Below the pieces are notes generated by a model that worked only from the letters and a program-made list of their open reading frames with translations, had not been told where the DNA came from and made no database searches. From Methanomassiliicoccales archaeon UBA280 (GTDB lineage: Archaea > Thermoplasmatota > Thermoplasmata > SG8-5): 26,277 bases of DNA. Below are positions 1 through 7,133 of this stretch, piece by piece. The stretch lies in contig DAKD01000003.1 of the NCBI GenBank assembly GCA_002499085.1, positions 1 to 26,277 on the forward strand, given 5' to 3'. Each line of letters opens with the position of its first letter. The stretch's first letter is position 1. The position numbers and the translations under genes are program-made.

Positions 1-845
1 TATGCGGCTCGGTCCATGCCAGGCTTCAGGCCCTGGGCGGTTTCCCCAATTTCTTCGGCGTCCAGAGGTTCGGAACTGCAAGGCCCATAACCCACACGGT
101 GGGAAAGCTCATGACCAGAAGGCAGCCGAAGGAGGCAGTTCTTTCTTACCTCTGCCATCCCGGAGATTACGAGAGCGAGGTGGCCGCGGAAGCAAGGAGG
201 CAGCTGGCGAAAGATTCGGATTTCGCCCGGGCCCTTCATTACTTCCCGAAAGAGCTGAGCTTTGAAAAAGCGCTGTTGAATTACCTGGTTCGCAAGCCTG
301 ACGATTTCACGGGTGCTTTCGGGGAGCTGCCTCAAAACCTGCTCATGATGTTCATCCATGCATATCAGTCATTCCTTTTCAACAGGATGCTGAGCGAGCG
401 CATCAGGCGCGGGCTGCCCCTTAATGCCCCGGTCGAGGGCGACCTGGTGCTGAAGGCGGACAGGAACGGCCTGCCTGACCATGAGAACTGGGTGAGGGCA
501 GACGCAAGAAACACACCGAAACTCACTGAGCTTGCAGGCAAGGGGAAGGCCTTCGTGAGCATCACACTCTACGGAACCGAGTCCGAACTGGCCGGAGGCG
601 AGCCGGGGGAGGTCGAGGCGAGGATTCTGGAAGAGGAGGGCGTGAAATCCCAGGATTTCGTGCTGGCCGAATACATCAAGCTTGGCTCCAAGGGCACGAG
701 GAGAGAGATTCTGGCCCCTGTAAAGGACTTCAGGATCGAGCACCTGCACGATTCAGTGAAATTTGACTTCAGCCTGACCAAGGGCTGCTATGCCACAACA
801 CTGCTCCGCGAGTTCATGAAGGCGGACGAACTGACTAAGTATTAA
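1..845 (+). CDS. truD: tRNA pseudouridine synthase D (TruD), C-terminal part, cut by window edge
   Basis: TruD converts a tRNA uridine (U13 in the bacterial enzyme) to pseudouridine. The frame is open from base 3, well before the first internal ATG at base 99, and reads GGFPNFFGVQRFG then RPITHTVG. This is the conserved TruD motif, so the gene starts upstream of the window and about 281 codons are visible. The rest contains the TRUD insertion and the C-terminal end of the catalytic fold, including the segment FIHAYQSFLFNRMLSERI. The catalytic aspartate lies in the missing N-terminal part and cannot be checked. The stop is followed 26 bases later by tgtA on the same strand, so the two tRNA-modifying genes probably share a transcript. 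The family assignment is secure from the motif. Confidence 0.95.
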   Translation, partial: CGSVHARLQALGGFPNFFGVQRFGTARPITHTVGKLMTRRQPKEAVLSYLCHPGDYESEVAAEARRQLAKDSDFARALHYFPKELSFEKALLNYLVRKPDDFTGAFGELPQNLLMMFIHAYQSFLFNRMLSERIRRGLPLNAPVEGDLVLKADRNGLPDHENWVRADARNTPKLTELAGKGKAFVSITLYGTESELAGGEPGEVEARILEEEGVKSQDFVLAEYIKLGSKGTRREILAPVKDFRIEHLHDSVKFDFSLTKGCYATTLLREFMKADELTKY

Positions 846-871
846 TAGAGGGAAAGGGATTCCTGGCATAC

Positions 872-2818
872 ATGTTCGAGCTGAAGGACAGGGACGGCCT
901 GGCCAGGATCGGAATCTTGGAGACCGGGCACGGCAGGATAGAGACTCCGACGCTGTTGCCGGTCATCAATCCGAACCAAATCACAGTCCCGCCCAATGAG
1001 ATGAAAGCTCTGGGAGCCCAGGCAATAATCACGAATTCATACATCATACGCAAGAACGAGGACCTCAGAACCGCTGCCTTGGAGAGAGGCCTGCACAGCC
1101 TTGTGGGATTCGACGGGCCGATAATGACGGATTCAGGCACATTCCAGGCGCATGTCTACGGGAAGATCGAGCTTGAGCCGCTGGAGATAATAGAATTCCA
1201 GAAGGCCATCGGCTCGGACATCGGCACCGTTCTGGACATATTCTCGGAACCCGATGACGGCCGTGAGAAGGTGGAGAGCGACCTGGCAGAGACAATCAGG
1301 CGCACAGGGATTTCCGCGGAGAACAAGGGTAAAATGATGCTGGCAGGCACCATTCAGGGCGGGCGCTTCCCCGACCTCAGGGAATGGGCCGCGAAGGAGA
1401 TGTCTAGGTTCGACTGTGACGTGTTTCCCATCGGCGGCGTTGTGCCCATGATGGAGAGACAGATGTATTTCACTCTGGCCGATTCGGTTCTCAGCGCGAA
1501 AGCATGCCTGGACCCGTCCAAACCGGTTCACCTATTCGGGGCAGGGCATCCGATGGTTTTCTCTCTGGCCGCGCTCATGGGATGCGACATGCTGGATTCA
1601 TCTGCATATGCCAAGTATGCCAGGGAAGGCCGAATGATGTTCCCGGACGGCACCAGGTTCCTGGCGGAGATGCGGGAGCTCCCGTGCCACTGCCCTGTAT
1701 GCGCCTCCCATTCTGTCGCGGAAGTGACGGAAAGCCCCGACAAGGAGAAACTGCTGGCCCTGCACAACCTTTACGCATCCTTCTCGGAGCTCCGGGCTGT
1801 GAAGCAGGCAATACACGAGGGCCGCCTCTGGGAGCTGGCCGAGACCCGATGCCGGGCGCATCCCTCGCTTCTCGACGGGCTTAAATGCCTCAGAAAGCAC
1901 GGCGGGCTTTTCGAGAGACACGAACCCCTTTCCCGAGACCTTGCATTCCTCTGCACATCCCATGAATCGCTTCACAGGCCTGCCGTGACCAGGCTGAGAA
2001 AGAGGATCCAGGAGAGGTATGAGCCGCCGCAGAGTTCCTGCGAGATACTGTTCCCGGAAGCGGCGCGCCCTTATTCCAGGACCTATGCCGAACCCATCAA
2101 GCTGGTGATGGAAAAGACAGACGCCCATTTCTGGGCGGACTCCCTGTTCTCACCGGTCCCGCTCGAGCTGGATGAGATGTACCCCGTGTCGCAGTCCGTT
2201 GTTTCGGAGCATGCTGACCGCCACACTGCCTCGGACAAAGATGAGATTATGAAAAGATTCCATGAGGCGGGGATGTTCCGCTCCCAACCGATCTATTGGC
2301 TTGGCTCCGAGACGCTTGAGAAACTTCCGGAGAGGAATGGGCCCGTACCCGACATGAACCTGATGAGGGTTAAGGCCGTCGCTGACATGCAGTTCGGCAG
2401 GGGAGCCGGAGCAGCCCTGCTGGACGGCAAGGTGGAATTGGTGGTCTCCAGGAACACCGGCCGGATCAGGAATGTCATTGTCGACGGGAACCACATCCTC
2501 TCGATGCGCGCAGGGGACGGTTTCTTCTCCCTGAAACCGGCAGGGGCAAGGATGCTTATTGCCGCTTTCGCGCCGCCGAAACTGAGGGTCATTGTGAACA
2601 GTGATTCTGCCGAGTTCAATGTGCAGGGAAGGAATGTGTTCTGCGGATTCGTTGTCGACGCGGATCCGGGCATCGTGCCCGGGGACGAGGTCATGGTTGT
2701 CTCGGAGAAAGATGGGCTTTGCGCAATCGGCCAGGCGGCAATGACCAGAGAGGAGATGCTGGCATTCGGGAAGGGAGTGGCCGTCAAAGTGAGGGAGGGA
2801 TTGAAGGCTGGAGGTTAA
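872..2818 (+). CDS. tgtA: Archaeosine tRNA-guanine transglycosylase with C-terminal PUA domain
   Basis: ArcTGT swaps guanine at position 15 of archaeal tRNA for the deazapurine preQ0, the first tRNA-bound step to archaeosine. The 648-aa protein has the full architecture. The catalytic TIM barrel occupies about residues 1-290, with the nucleophile motif TDSGTFQ (Asp87) and HLFGAGHPM near residue 220. The zinc site is Cys272, Cys274 and Cys277 in ELPCHCPVC, with His298 as likely fourth ligand. A linker region follows, and a PUA RNA-binding domain lies at about 505-640 (ELVVSRNTGRIRNV through VDADPGIVPGDEV). Length matches euryarchaeal enzymes that keep the PUA domain. It lies 26 bases after truD. 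Its last codons overlap the downstream ModE-like gene, suggesting translational coupling. Confidence 0.97.
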   Translation: MFELKDRDGLARIGILETGHGRIETPTLLPVINPNQITVPPNEMKALGAQAIITNSYIIRKNEDLRTAALERGLHSLVGFDGPIMTDSGTFQAHVYGKIELEPLEIIEFQKAIGSDIGTVLDIFSEPDDGREKVESDLAETIRRTGISAENKGKMMLAGTIQGGRFPDLREWAAKEMSRFDCDVFPIGGVVPMMERQMYFTLADSVLSAKACLDPSKPVHLFGAGHPMVFSLAALMGCDMLDSSAYAKYAREGRMMFPDGTRFLAEMRELPCHCPVCASHSVAEVTESPDKEKLLALHNLYASFSELRAVKQAIHEGRLWELAETRCRAHPSLLDGLKCLRKHGGLFERHEPLSRDLAFLCTSHESLHRPAVTRLRKRIQERYEPPQSSCEILFPEAARPYSRTYAEPIKLVMEKTDAHFWADSLFSPVPLELDEMYPVSQSVVSEHADRHTASDKDEIMKRFHEAGMFRSQPIYWLGSETLEKLPERNGPVPDMNLMRVKAVADMQFGRGAGAALLDGKVELVVSRNTGRIRNVIVDGNHILSMRAGDGFFSLKPAGARMLIAAFAPPKLRVIVNSDSAEFNVQGRNVFCGFVVDADPGIVPGDEVMVVSEKDGLCAIGQAAMTREEMLAFGKGVAVKVREGLKAGG

Positions 2819-3125
2819 GGCCAAGCTCTGGCTCGAAAGACGGGGGCATTTCGTCATCGGTGCGGGCCGCGCAGACCTCCTGAGGGGCATCAAGGAGACA
2901 GGCTCGATATCCGAGGCTGCGAAGGCCATGGAAATGTCCTACAGCCATGCCTGGTCCCAGATAAGGGAGATGTCATACGCGGCCGGGGGAAAGGTTGTCG
3001 ATACCAGCAGGGGCGGAGTCACGGGCGGGAGCTCAAGGCTCACACCGCTCGGCGAGAGATTGCTGGAAAAATTCGAGAAGGAGATGGAAAGGCTGGGCAG
3101 GCATCTTGCCGAGACCGGCGATTGA
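2808..3125 (+). CDS. ModE-type winged-helix DNA-binding protein, apparent CTG start
   Basis: The frame reads KLWLERRGHFVIGAGRADLL, then IKETGSISEAAKAMEMSYSHAW and SSRLTPLGERLLEKF. This is the N-terminal helix-turn-helix domain of the molybdate regulator ModE. No molybdate-binding (TOBE/MOP) domain follows, so it is a stand-alone domain of about 105 aa. The only in-frame ATG (2928) would delete half of the domain. Between the in-frame stop at 2802-2804 and 2928 there is no ATG, GTG or TTG. The only conventional alternative starts are CTG at 2808 and CTG at 2880. CTG 2808 keeps the whole domain and sits 7 bases after the purine-rich GAGGGAGGGA (2791-2800), so I chose it. The gene overlaps tgtA by 11 bases. 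Stand-alone ModE domains may regulate genes other than molybdate transport, and no target is proven here. Confidence 0.8.
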   Translation: MEVKAKLWLERRGHFVIGAGRADLLRGIKETGSISEAAKAMEMSYSHAWSQIREMSYAAGGKVVDTSRGGVTGGSSRLTPLGERLLEKFEKEMERLGRHLAETGD

Positions 3126-3142
3126 GGCCTGCCCGTTCTGTT

Positions 3143-3931
3143 CTACTCGACGACAATCTCGATGACATGGCTTACCGAGTATCTCCCGGTAGCGTACATA
3201 GTCGAATCTGCGAATCTGACTCTGACCTCATCATCGACGAGGACGCCCTGCAACATGCCGTCCCAGGTCACTGTTTTGTTGTACCAGGGTTCATCATCGG
3301 TCGCATCGTATCCCACGACTGTGTATTCATGGGATTCCGGGTTTGCGAGCCCGGTGAAGTTCACGATGTCGCTGAGGGACCAGCCAGTCGGGGAGTATGT
3401 GTCGTTGTATGCAATTGTCTTTTCACAGACCCTCTTTGGCATGTAGTCCAGGTAGAACTCCATTCCGTTGCATACCACTGGTGAGAGCCCTGCAGCCGGG
3501 GTAAGTTTTGAGAAATCCTTGCCTGCGCTGCCGACATTGTAGGCCGAGGGTAAATCCGGGAAGTAAAGCCTCAGGAAATAGGTCACGGTTCCGTCCTCTG
3601 TCTCGTTCTGGAGGGTGAGCATACCTGTCTGGAGAGCTGTCCAGTTGACGGCCATTGCATAACCGTCAGTTGCCTCCAAAACAAAGGCGTAAGTGCCGGG
3701 ATTGACCAGCGCAGTGTCGTTCACCAGTGCCCCCAGCGGGACGCCTTCCTTGCCGTTGACCACTTTCGTTCCGAACTTCTCTGTCATTTCGGCGTAAGTG
3801 AGGTCAGAGCCGTTTATCGTTGCGGAGAGCCCGTCCTCCGGATTGTCGCTGCCAGACATGAAATAATAGCCCACCGCCGCCAATATCACAACAATAACGA
3901 TTATGCCTGCCATCAATCCTATCTTGCCCAA
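3143..3931 (-). CDS. Membrane-anchored extracellular protein with two SUOX-fold-like repeats
   Basis: This 262-aa protein begins with one hydrophobic segment (about residues 5-24, GLMAGIIVIVVILAAVGYYF) and then has a long acidic extracellular part. It looks like a signal anchor followed by two related domains. Domain 1 (about 35-140) contains GVPLGALV and YAFVLEATDGYA. Domain 2 (about 170-262) contains GWSLSDIVNFTGL and YTVVGYDAT. These phrases resemble the oxidoreductase molybdopterin-binding (sulfite-oxidase-like) fold found in archaeal surface proteins, but I see no convincing cofactor cysteine motif, so catalysis is not claimed. The start codon is TTG (3929-3931), with GGTGA at 3936-3940 on the coding strand just before it. 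It converges on the ModE-like gene only 17 bases away. A clear TATA box and a perfect palindrome precede it. Confidence 0.7.
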   Translation of the reverse strand: MGKIGLMAGIIVIVVILAAVGYYFMSGSDNPEDGLSATINGSDLTYAEMTEKFGTKVVNGKEGVPLGALVNDTALVNPGTYAFVLEATDGYAMAVNWTALQTGMLTLQNETEDGTVTYFLRLYFPDLPSAYNVGSAGKDFSKLTPAAGLSPVVCNGMEFYLDYMPKRVCEKTIAYNDTYSPTGWSLSDIVNFTGLANPESHEYTVVGYDATDDEPWYNKTVTWDGMLQGVLVDDEVRVRFADSTMYATGRYSVSHVIEIVVE

Positions 3932-3953
3932 TATATCACCTATCCATCATTTG

Positions 3954-3975
3954 GATATTCTCAGGTGAGAATATC
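3954..3975. promoter_or_regulatory. Perfect palindrome, candidate operator for the 3143-3931 gene
   Basis: Arms GATATTCTCA and TGAGAATATC (10 bases each) flank a central GG. The palindrome lies 23 bases above the TTG start and about 25 bases below the TATA box. It therefore covers the expected transcription start, the usual place for an archaeal repressor site. Confidence 0.65.
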
Positions 3976-3977
3976 GG

Positions 3978-3989
3978 TATATATAAAGG
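3978..3989 (-). promoter_or_regulatory. TATA box for the 3143-3931 gene
   Basis: The minus strand reads CCTTTATATATA here, a near-ideal archaeal TATA box. The predicted start of transcription is near 3957, inside the palindrome, giving a leader of about 25 bases that contains the GGTGA site. Confidence 0.65.
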
Positions 3990-4009
3990 TTAGGATATAA
4001 TTTATGATT

Positions 4010-4240
4010 TCATACGGCGCCTTCAAGGGTTTTCAGCGCAACTGTTGCGCATGCCAGGAAATCATCGACTGTGTTGCGAAGGCTCATGAGGTTTTCTGAT
4101 TCGATCATCACCTGGAGGCTGCTTCCGTCCACTTTTACCTCAACGTAGCCCTCATTCTCCAGTTCCAAGGCTTTGGCGATTCTCTTAGCCGTCGCTGCGT
4201 CAGGAAACTCAAGCTCGAGAGAGCATGCCGCCGCAATCAT
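4010..4240 (-). CDS. KEOPS complex Pcc1-type subunit
   Basis: Pcc1 is the small dimerisation subunit of the KEOPS complex, which makes the N6-threonylcarbamoyladenosine (t6A) modification of ANN-decoding tRNAs. The protein shows the Pcc1 pattern: a first strand with LELEFPDAATAKRIAKAL, a middle strand EVKVDGSSLQVMIE, then a C-terminal helix region LMSLRNTVDDFLACATVALKTL. It is about 76 aa from the ATG at 4240 or 83 aa from the ATG at 4261. I prefer 4240 because the TATA-like TTTATA at 4265-4270 sits about 27 bases upstream, which would give a leaderless message. An upstream TATA-like TAAATATT (about 4296-4303) would allow 4261 instead. It stands alone, divergent from pcn. Confidence 0.82.
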   Translation of the reverse strand: MIAAACSLELEFPDAATAKRIAKALELENEGYVEVKVDGSSLQVMIESENLMSLRNTVDDFLACATVALKTLEGAV

Positions 4241-4263
4241 GACATCCCCAAATGACTGCATGC

Positions 4264-4272
4264 CTATAAATG
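4264..4272 (-). promoter_or_regulatory. Possible TATA box for the Pcc1 gene
   Basis: The minus strand reads ACATTTATA. Its spacing to the ATG at 4240 (about 27 bases) fits leaderless transcription. The position is too close to serve the ATG at 4261. Confidence 0.4.
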
Positions 4273-4307
4273 TTCAGAATCTCAACTTATTAGTGAATAT
4301 TTAGTTC

Positions 4308-4435
4308 AGGGTCTAGGGGCTAGGGGCTAGGGTCTAGGGTGCTTCCAAATCGCATTTGCTGGCTTGTTCAGATCAAGCCAGCCCCCTAGACCCAAGACCC
4401 TTTATCCCATTTTGAAAACGCAGACCCTAGACCCT
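4308..4435. repeat. GGGTCTA-type inverted-repeat block with nested hairpin
   Basis: The left side (4308-4339) is a run of AGGGTCT/AGGGGCT units resembling telomere-like repeats. The right side carries the complementary C-rich forms at 4384-4393 (CCCTAGACCC), 4395-4400 and 4422-4435. GGGTCTAGGG at 4330-4339 pairs perfectly with 4384-4393. Nested inside is a hairpin with a 9-base stem, GCTGGCTTG (4358-4366) and CAAGCCAGC (4374-4382), and a 7-base loop. No coding frame is credible here. The element lies between the divergent Pcc1 and pcn genes and could be a small non-autonomous element, a protein-binding repeat or a structured DNA site. Confidence 0.75.
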
Positions 4436-4487
4436 CGCAACAAGTCTGAATATCAGTAAATTTTTAACAAACTCAATGTTCAGTAAC

Positions 4488-4530
4488 CTATATATGCCAT
4501 AAGGGATTTCGGGCAAAAGAACGAGGGGGA
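4488..4530 (+). promoter_or_regulatory. pcn promoter and ribosome-binding site
   Basis: TATA box CTATATATG at 4488-4496 predicts a transcription start near 4518. A strong Shine-Dalgarno GAGGGGGA at 4523-4530 precedes the ATG at 4536. Confidence 0.65.
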
Positions 4531-4535
4531 GCCTA

Positions 4536-5273
4536 ATGTTCAAGGCAAAAGTTAGACCCGAAGTGCTGAAAGAAGTGGTAGACGTAGTCTCGACCACTGT
4601 GGATGAAACAAAGATCACGGCGACCAAGACAGGCATCAACATCAAGGCCGTCGACCCGGCTCATGTGGCCATGATAGAACTGTCTCTGAGCAAGGGCGGT
4701 TTCGAGGAATACAAGGCCGATGACGTTTCTCTGGGCGTTGACATGGACAAGATAAAGGAAGTCCTGCGCCTGGCCAAGCCCGGTGACATCATCCAGATCG
4801 AGCATGACGAGGAGCGCAACAGACTGGTTTTCAAGGTTGGCAACATAACAAGGAAGATGAGCCTTGTGGACACAACCGGAATGTCCGAGCCCAAGGTCCC
4901 GAACCTCAACCTCCCTGTGAAGATTGTCGTGAAAACCGAGGAGATACGCCAGGGGATTAGGGCAAGCGAGAGCGTGTCCGACCACATAGCCCTTGTAGCA
5001 AACAGCGATGGTTTCGAAATGGTCTCCGAGGGCGACACAGACTCAGTTAATCTGAGGCTGGGCAAGGACCTTCTCGAGGAGCTGAAGTGCAAGGAGGAGA
5101 CCAGGAGTCTTTTCCCGCTCGATTACTTCTCAAGCATATTCAAGACAATCAGCACAGCCAGCATAGTCACGATGCATATGGGCACGGATTACCCGGTCAA
5201 GCTGGAGTTCTCCATAGCCAACGAGAAGGGCGAAGTGACATACCTCCTGGCGCCGAGAATCGAGTCTGAATAA
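4536..5273 (+). CDS. pcn: DNA polymerase sliding clamp (PCNA)
   Basis: PCNA forms the ring that tethers DNA polymerase, ligase and nucleases to DNA. The 245-aa protein matches archaeal clamps throughout. It begins FKAKVRPEVLKEVVDVVS, then KAVDPAHVAMIELSL, the first-domain end HDEERNRLVFKVGNITRKMSL, the interdomain connector region EPKVPNLNLPVKIVV, and LFPLDYFSSIFKTI. It ends with KGEVTYLLAPRIESE, the conserved strand beside the partner-binding pocket. The start is fixed by the ribosome-binding site six bases upstream and by its own TATA box. Only 43 bases separate it from the next gene, which has its own TATA-like sequence, so the two may be transcribed separately or by read-through. Confidence 0.97.
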   Translation: MFKAKVRPEVLKEVVDVVSTTVDETKITATKTGINIKAVDPAHVAMIELSLSKGGFEEYKADDVSLGVDMDKIKEVLRLAKPGDIIQIEHDEERNRLVFKVGNITRKMSLVDTTGMSEPKVPNLNLPVKIVVKTEEIRQGIRASESVSDHIALVANSDGFEMVSEGDTDSVNLRLGKDLLEELKCKEETRSLFPLDYFSSIFKTISTASIVTMHMGTDYPVKLEFSIANEKGEVTYLLAPRIESE

Positions 5274-5287
5274 GCGTATTTATCAAA

Positions 5288-5299
5288 TAGGTATATCTT
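5288..5299 (+). promoter_or_regulatory. TATA-like element before the PAPS-reductase fusion gene
   Basis: AGGTATATCTTA lies about 25 bases upstream of the GTG at 5317 and about 33 upstream of the ATG at 5326. No Shine-Dalgarno is visible, so the message is probably leaderless or has a very short leader. Confidence 0.4.
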
Positions 5300-5316
5300 A
5301 TACCCAGCGTTAGCCA

Positions 5317-7047
5317 GTGAGAATCATGGCGGCTGTCAGACTCGGAAGGATAAGCCTTAGATGGTGCGATTCCTGCAATGTCCCACTTGTGGAACTGGAC
5401 GGCTGCGGGCTTTGCAGCGGCCCCACCCGTCCCGTTGAGATAACGCCCCCGGGGGATTACAGGCCGGCTTTCCCCCATGACATTGCCAGAATCAGAAAAA
5501 CGCTCGATGCGTATTACGGGCCCGGAACCGGCCTGGCCATGCTTCCCAAGGGACGCCTTGTCGTCCTGAACAAGAGCCCGGGCGTGGACATAATCGACGA
5601 AGTAGTGACGGACGGGCTCGTTCTCGGAACGCATGTTTTCGAGCCCGGAAAGGGATGGAAGTTCATCTGCCGTATTGAGGGAGCCAGAAGGATCGCCACC
5701 GTGATGTCCCTGCGCTGGGCCGTTATAGACGGGGGTGCGATCGAATCCATAAGGAAGGGCTCAAGCTCCATGGCGGTGGGCATACTCGATGCAGACCCGG
5801 GAATCCGTGTCGGGGACGACGTGGTGGTTCTCTCGCCCGACAGGGAAGCCATATCAACAGGAAGGGCCAGGATGTCCGGGCCTGATATGGTCAGGCTGGA
5901 CAGGGGGCCGGCAATCAAGAGCCGTTGGTACAAGGAGGCCCCTGAATCGCCCTGCGCCGTTTCCGGCAGGACATGGCAGGACGCGGTGGCAGCCAATGAA
6001 AGAAAGCTTGCTGCGAAGCGGGAGAGTTCCGTCGAGCATGTGAGGAGAACAGCCAGAAGGTTCAGCGACCTCCCGGTCGCTGTATCCGTTTCCGGGGGCA
6101 AGGACAGCCTGGCAACGCTTCTGCTGGTCCTCGAGGCCGGGTTCAGGCCCAAGCTCATATTCACAGACACGGGTTTGGAATTTCCCGAGACCCTGGAGAA
6201 CGTCAGGAGAACTGCGGAAAAGTACGGCCTGGAACTGATAACAGAGGACGCCGGAGACGCGTTCTGGCGCGCCCTGGAGCATTTCGGCCCCCCAGCCAAG
6301 GATTTCCGGTGGTGCTGCAAGACCTGCAAGCTCGGCCCCATGGCCAGGCTAATCAGGGAACATTTCCCGGAGGGAGTGCTGAGCTTCATCGGACAGCGCC
6401 AGTACGAATCAAGCCAGCGCTACGGGAAGGGCAATGTCTGGCGCAATCCCTGGGTTCCCGGGCAGGTCGGGGCGAGCCCGATCCAGAACTGGCCCTCCCT
6501 TCTGGTCTGGCTTTACCTTTTCCAGCAGAATGCCGAATACAATCCCCTTTACGGGCAGGGGCTGGAAAGGATAGGTTGCTGGCTGTGCCCGGCGACAGAC
6601 ATGGGCGAGTTCGAGGACATCGAGAAATATTCGGAACATAACGAGAGATGGCAGGCGGCTCTCGCGGCCCATGCCGCGGCAAAAGGGCTTCCGACCGAAT
6701 GGCTGACCATGGGCCTTTGGCGCTGGAAGAACTTGCCCAAGGGCATGATGGATTTTCTTGCGGGGGAGGGTATTCCGATACCCAAGGAAGAGAAAAGGTC
6801 CGCGGGGAAGGAGGCGCTCACGCCCATTCAGGAGGCCAGAGTGGAAAGGTTCTCCTGCATATCTGGCGATGCCCATGCCGTGCGCATGAAGGCGCTCCAT
6901 TGCATGGGCTGCGGAATATGTGTTTCGGTATGCAAGTCGGGGGCATTGTTCATGGAGAACGGCATTGTCGCGGTTGACCCGGAGAAGTGCTCCGGGTGCG
7001 GGATGTGCCTTCATCCTTGCGTAGCGGTCGATTTCCCGCCCAGATAA
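5317..7047 (+). CDS. Zinc ribbon / PUA / PAPS-reductase-like PP-loop / 2x[4Fe-4S] ferredoxin fusion protein
   Basis: A 576-aa multidomain protein. A zinc ribbon comes first (Cys17, Cys20, Cys30, Cys33). A PUA RNA-binding domain follows at about 120-195 (GARRIATV through DADPGIRVGDDVVVLSP). A PP-loop ATP-binding domain of the PAPS reductase/ATP-sulfurylase-like family spans about 250-430, with SGGKDS at 259-264 and cysteines at 333, 334, 337, 421 and 424 that could hold a cluster or metal. The C-terminal ferredoxin has two [4Fe-4S] motifs, Cys529-532-535-539 and Cys558-561-564-568. Family knowledge: PP-loop enzymes of this fold either reduce sulfate adducts or activate and thiolate RNA. The PUA domain favours an RNA substrate over assimilatory sulfate reduction, but this is inference. 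GTG 5317 or ATG 5326 may be the start. Confidence 0.88.
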   Translation: MRIMAAVRLGRISLRWCDSCNVPLVELDGCGLCSGPTRPVEITPPGDYRPAFPHDIARIRKTLDAYYGPGTGLAMLPKGRLVVLNKSPGVDIIDEVVTDGLVLGTHVFEPGKGWKFICRIEGARRIATVMSLRWAVIDGGAIESIRKGSSSMAVGILDADPGIRVGDDVVVLSPDREAISTGRARMSGPDMVRLDRGPAIKSRWYKEAPESPCAVSGRTWQDAVAANERKLAAKRESSVEHVRRTARRFSDLPVAVSVSGGKDSLATLLLVLEAGFRPKLIFTDTGLEFPETLENVRRTAEKYGLELITEDAGDAFWRALEHFGPPAKDFRWCCKTCKLGPMARLIREHFPEGVLSFIGQRQYESSQRYGKGNVWRNPWVPGQVGASPIQNWPSLLVWLYLFQQNAEYNPLYGQGLERIGCWLCPATDMGEFEDIEKYSEHNERWQAALAAHAAAKGLPTEWLTMGLWRWKNLPKGMMDFLAGEGIPIPKEEKRSAGKEALTPIQEARVERFSCISGDAHAVRMKALHCMGCGICVSVCKSGALFMENGIVAVDPEKCSGCGMCLHPCVAVDFPPR

Positions 7048-7086
7048 CGAGTCGAAATAGACAATCGCCGAACTTCCTGGCAATAG

Positions 7087-7097
7087 CTTTTTAAACC
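7087..7097 (+). promoter_or_regulatory. Promoter of the mevalonate operon
   Basis: CTTTTTAAACC is a TATA-like box. Transcription would start near 7115, leaving a leader of about 19 bases with AGAGGA (7118-7123) before the ATG at 7134. This argues against the upstream in-frame ATG at 7098. Confidence 0.5.
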
Positions 7098-7133
7098 ATG
7101 CCGATTTTTTCCCGTGCAGAGGATGGGAAACCA

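Noticed and set aside
2801..2818. Frameshift joining tgtA and the ModE-like gene into one protein
   Set aside because: TgtA already ends normally after its PUA domain, and the ModE domain has its own ribosome-binding site, so separate overlapping genes explain the sequence better.
7098..7133. Upstream ATG for HMG-CoA synthase
   Set aside because: It lies right after the TATA box, before the predicted transcription start. Archaeal homologues begin near the ATG at 7134, which has AGAGGA upstream.
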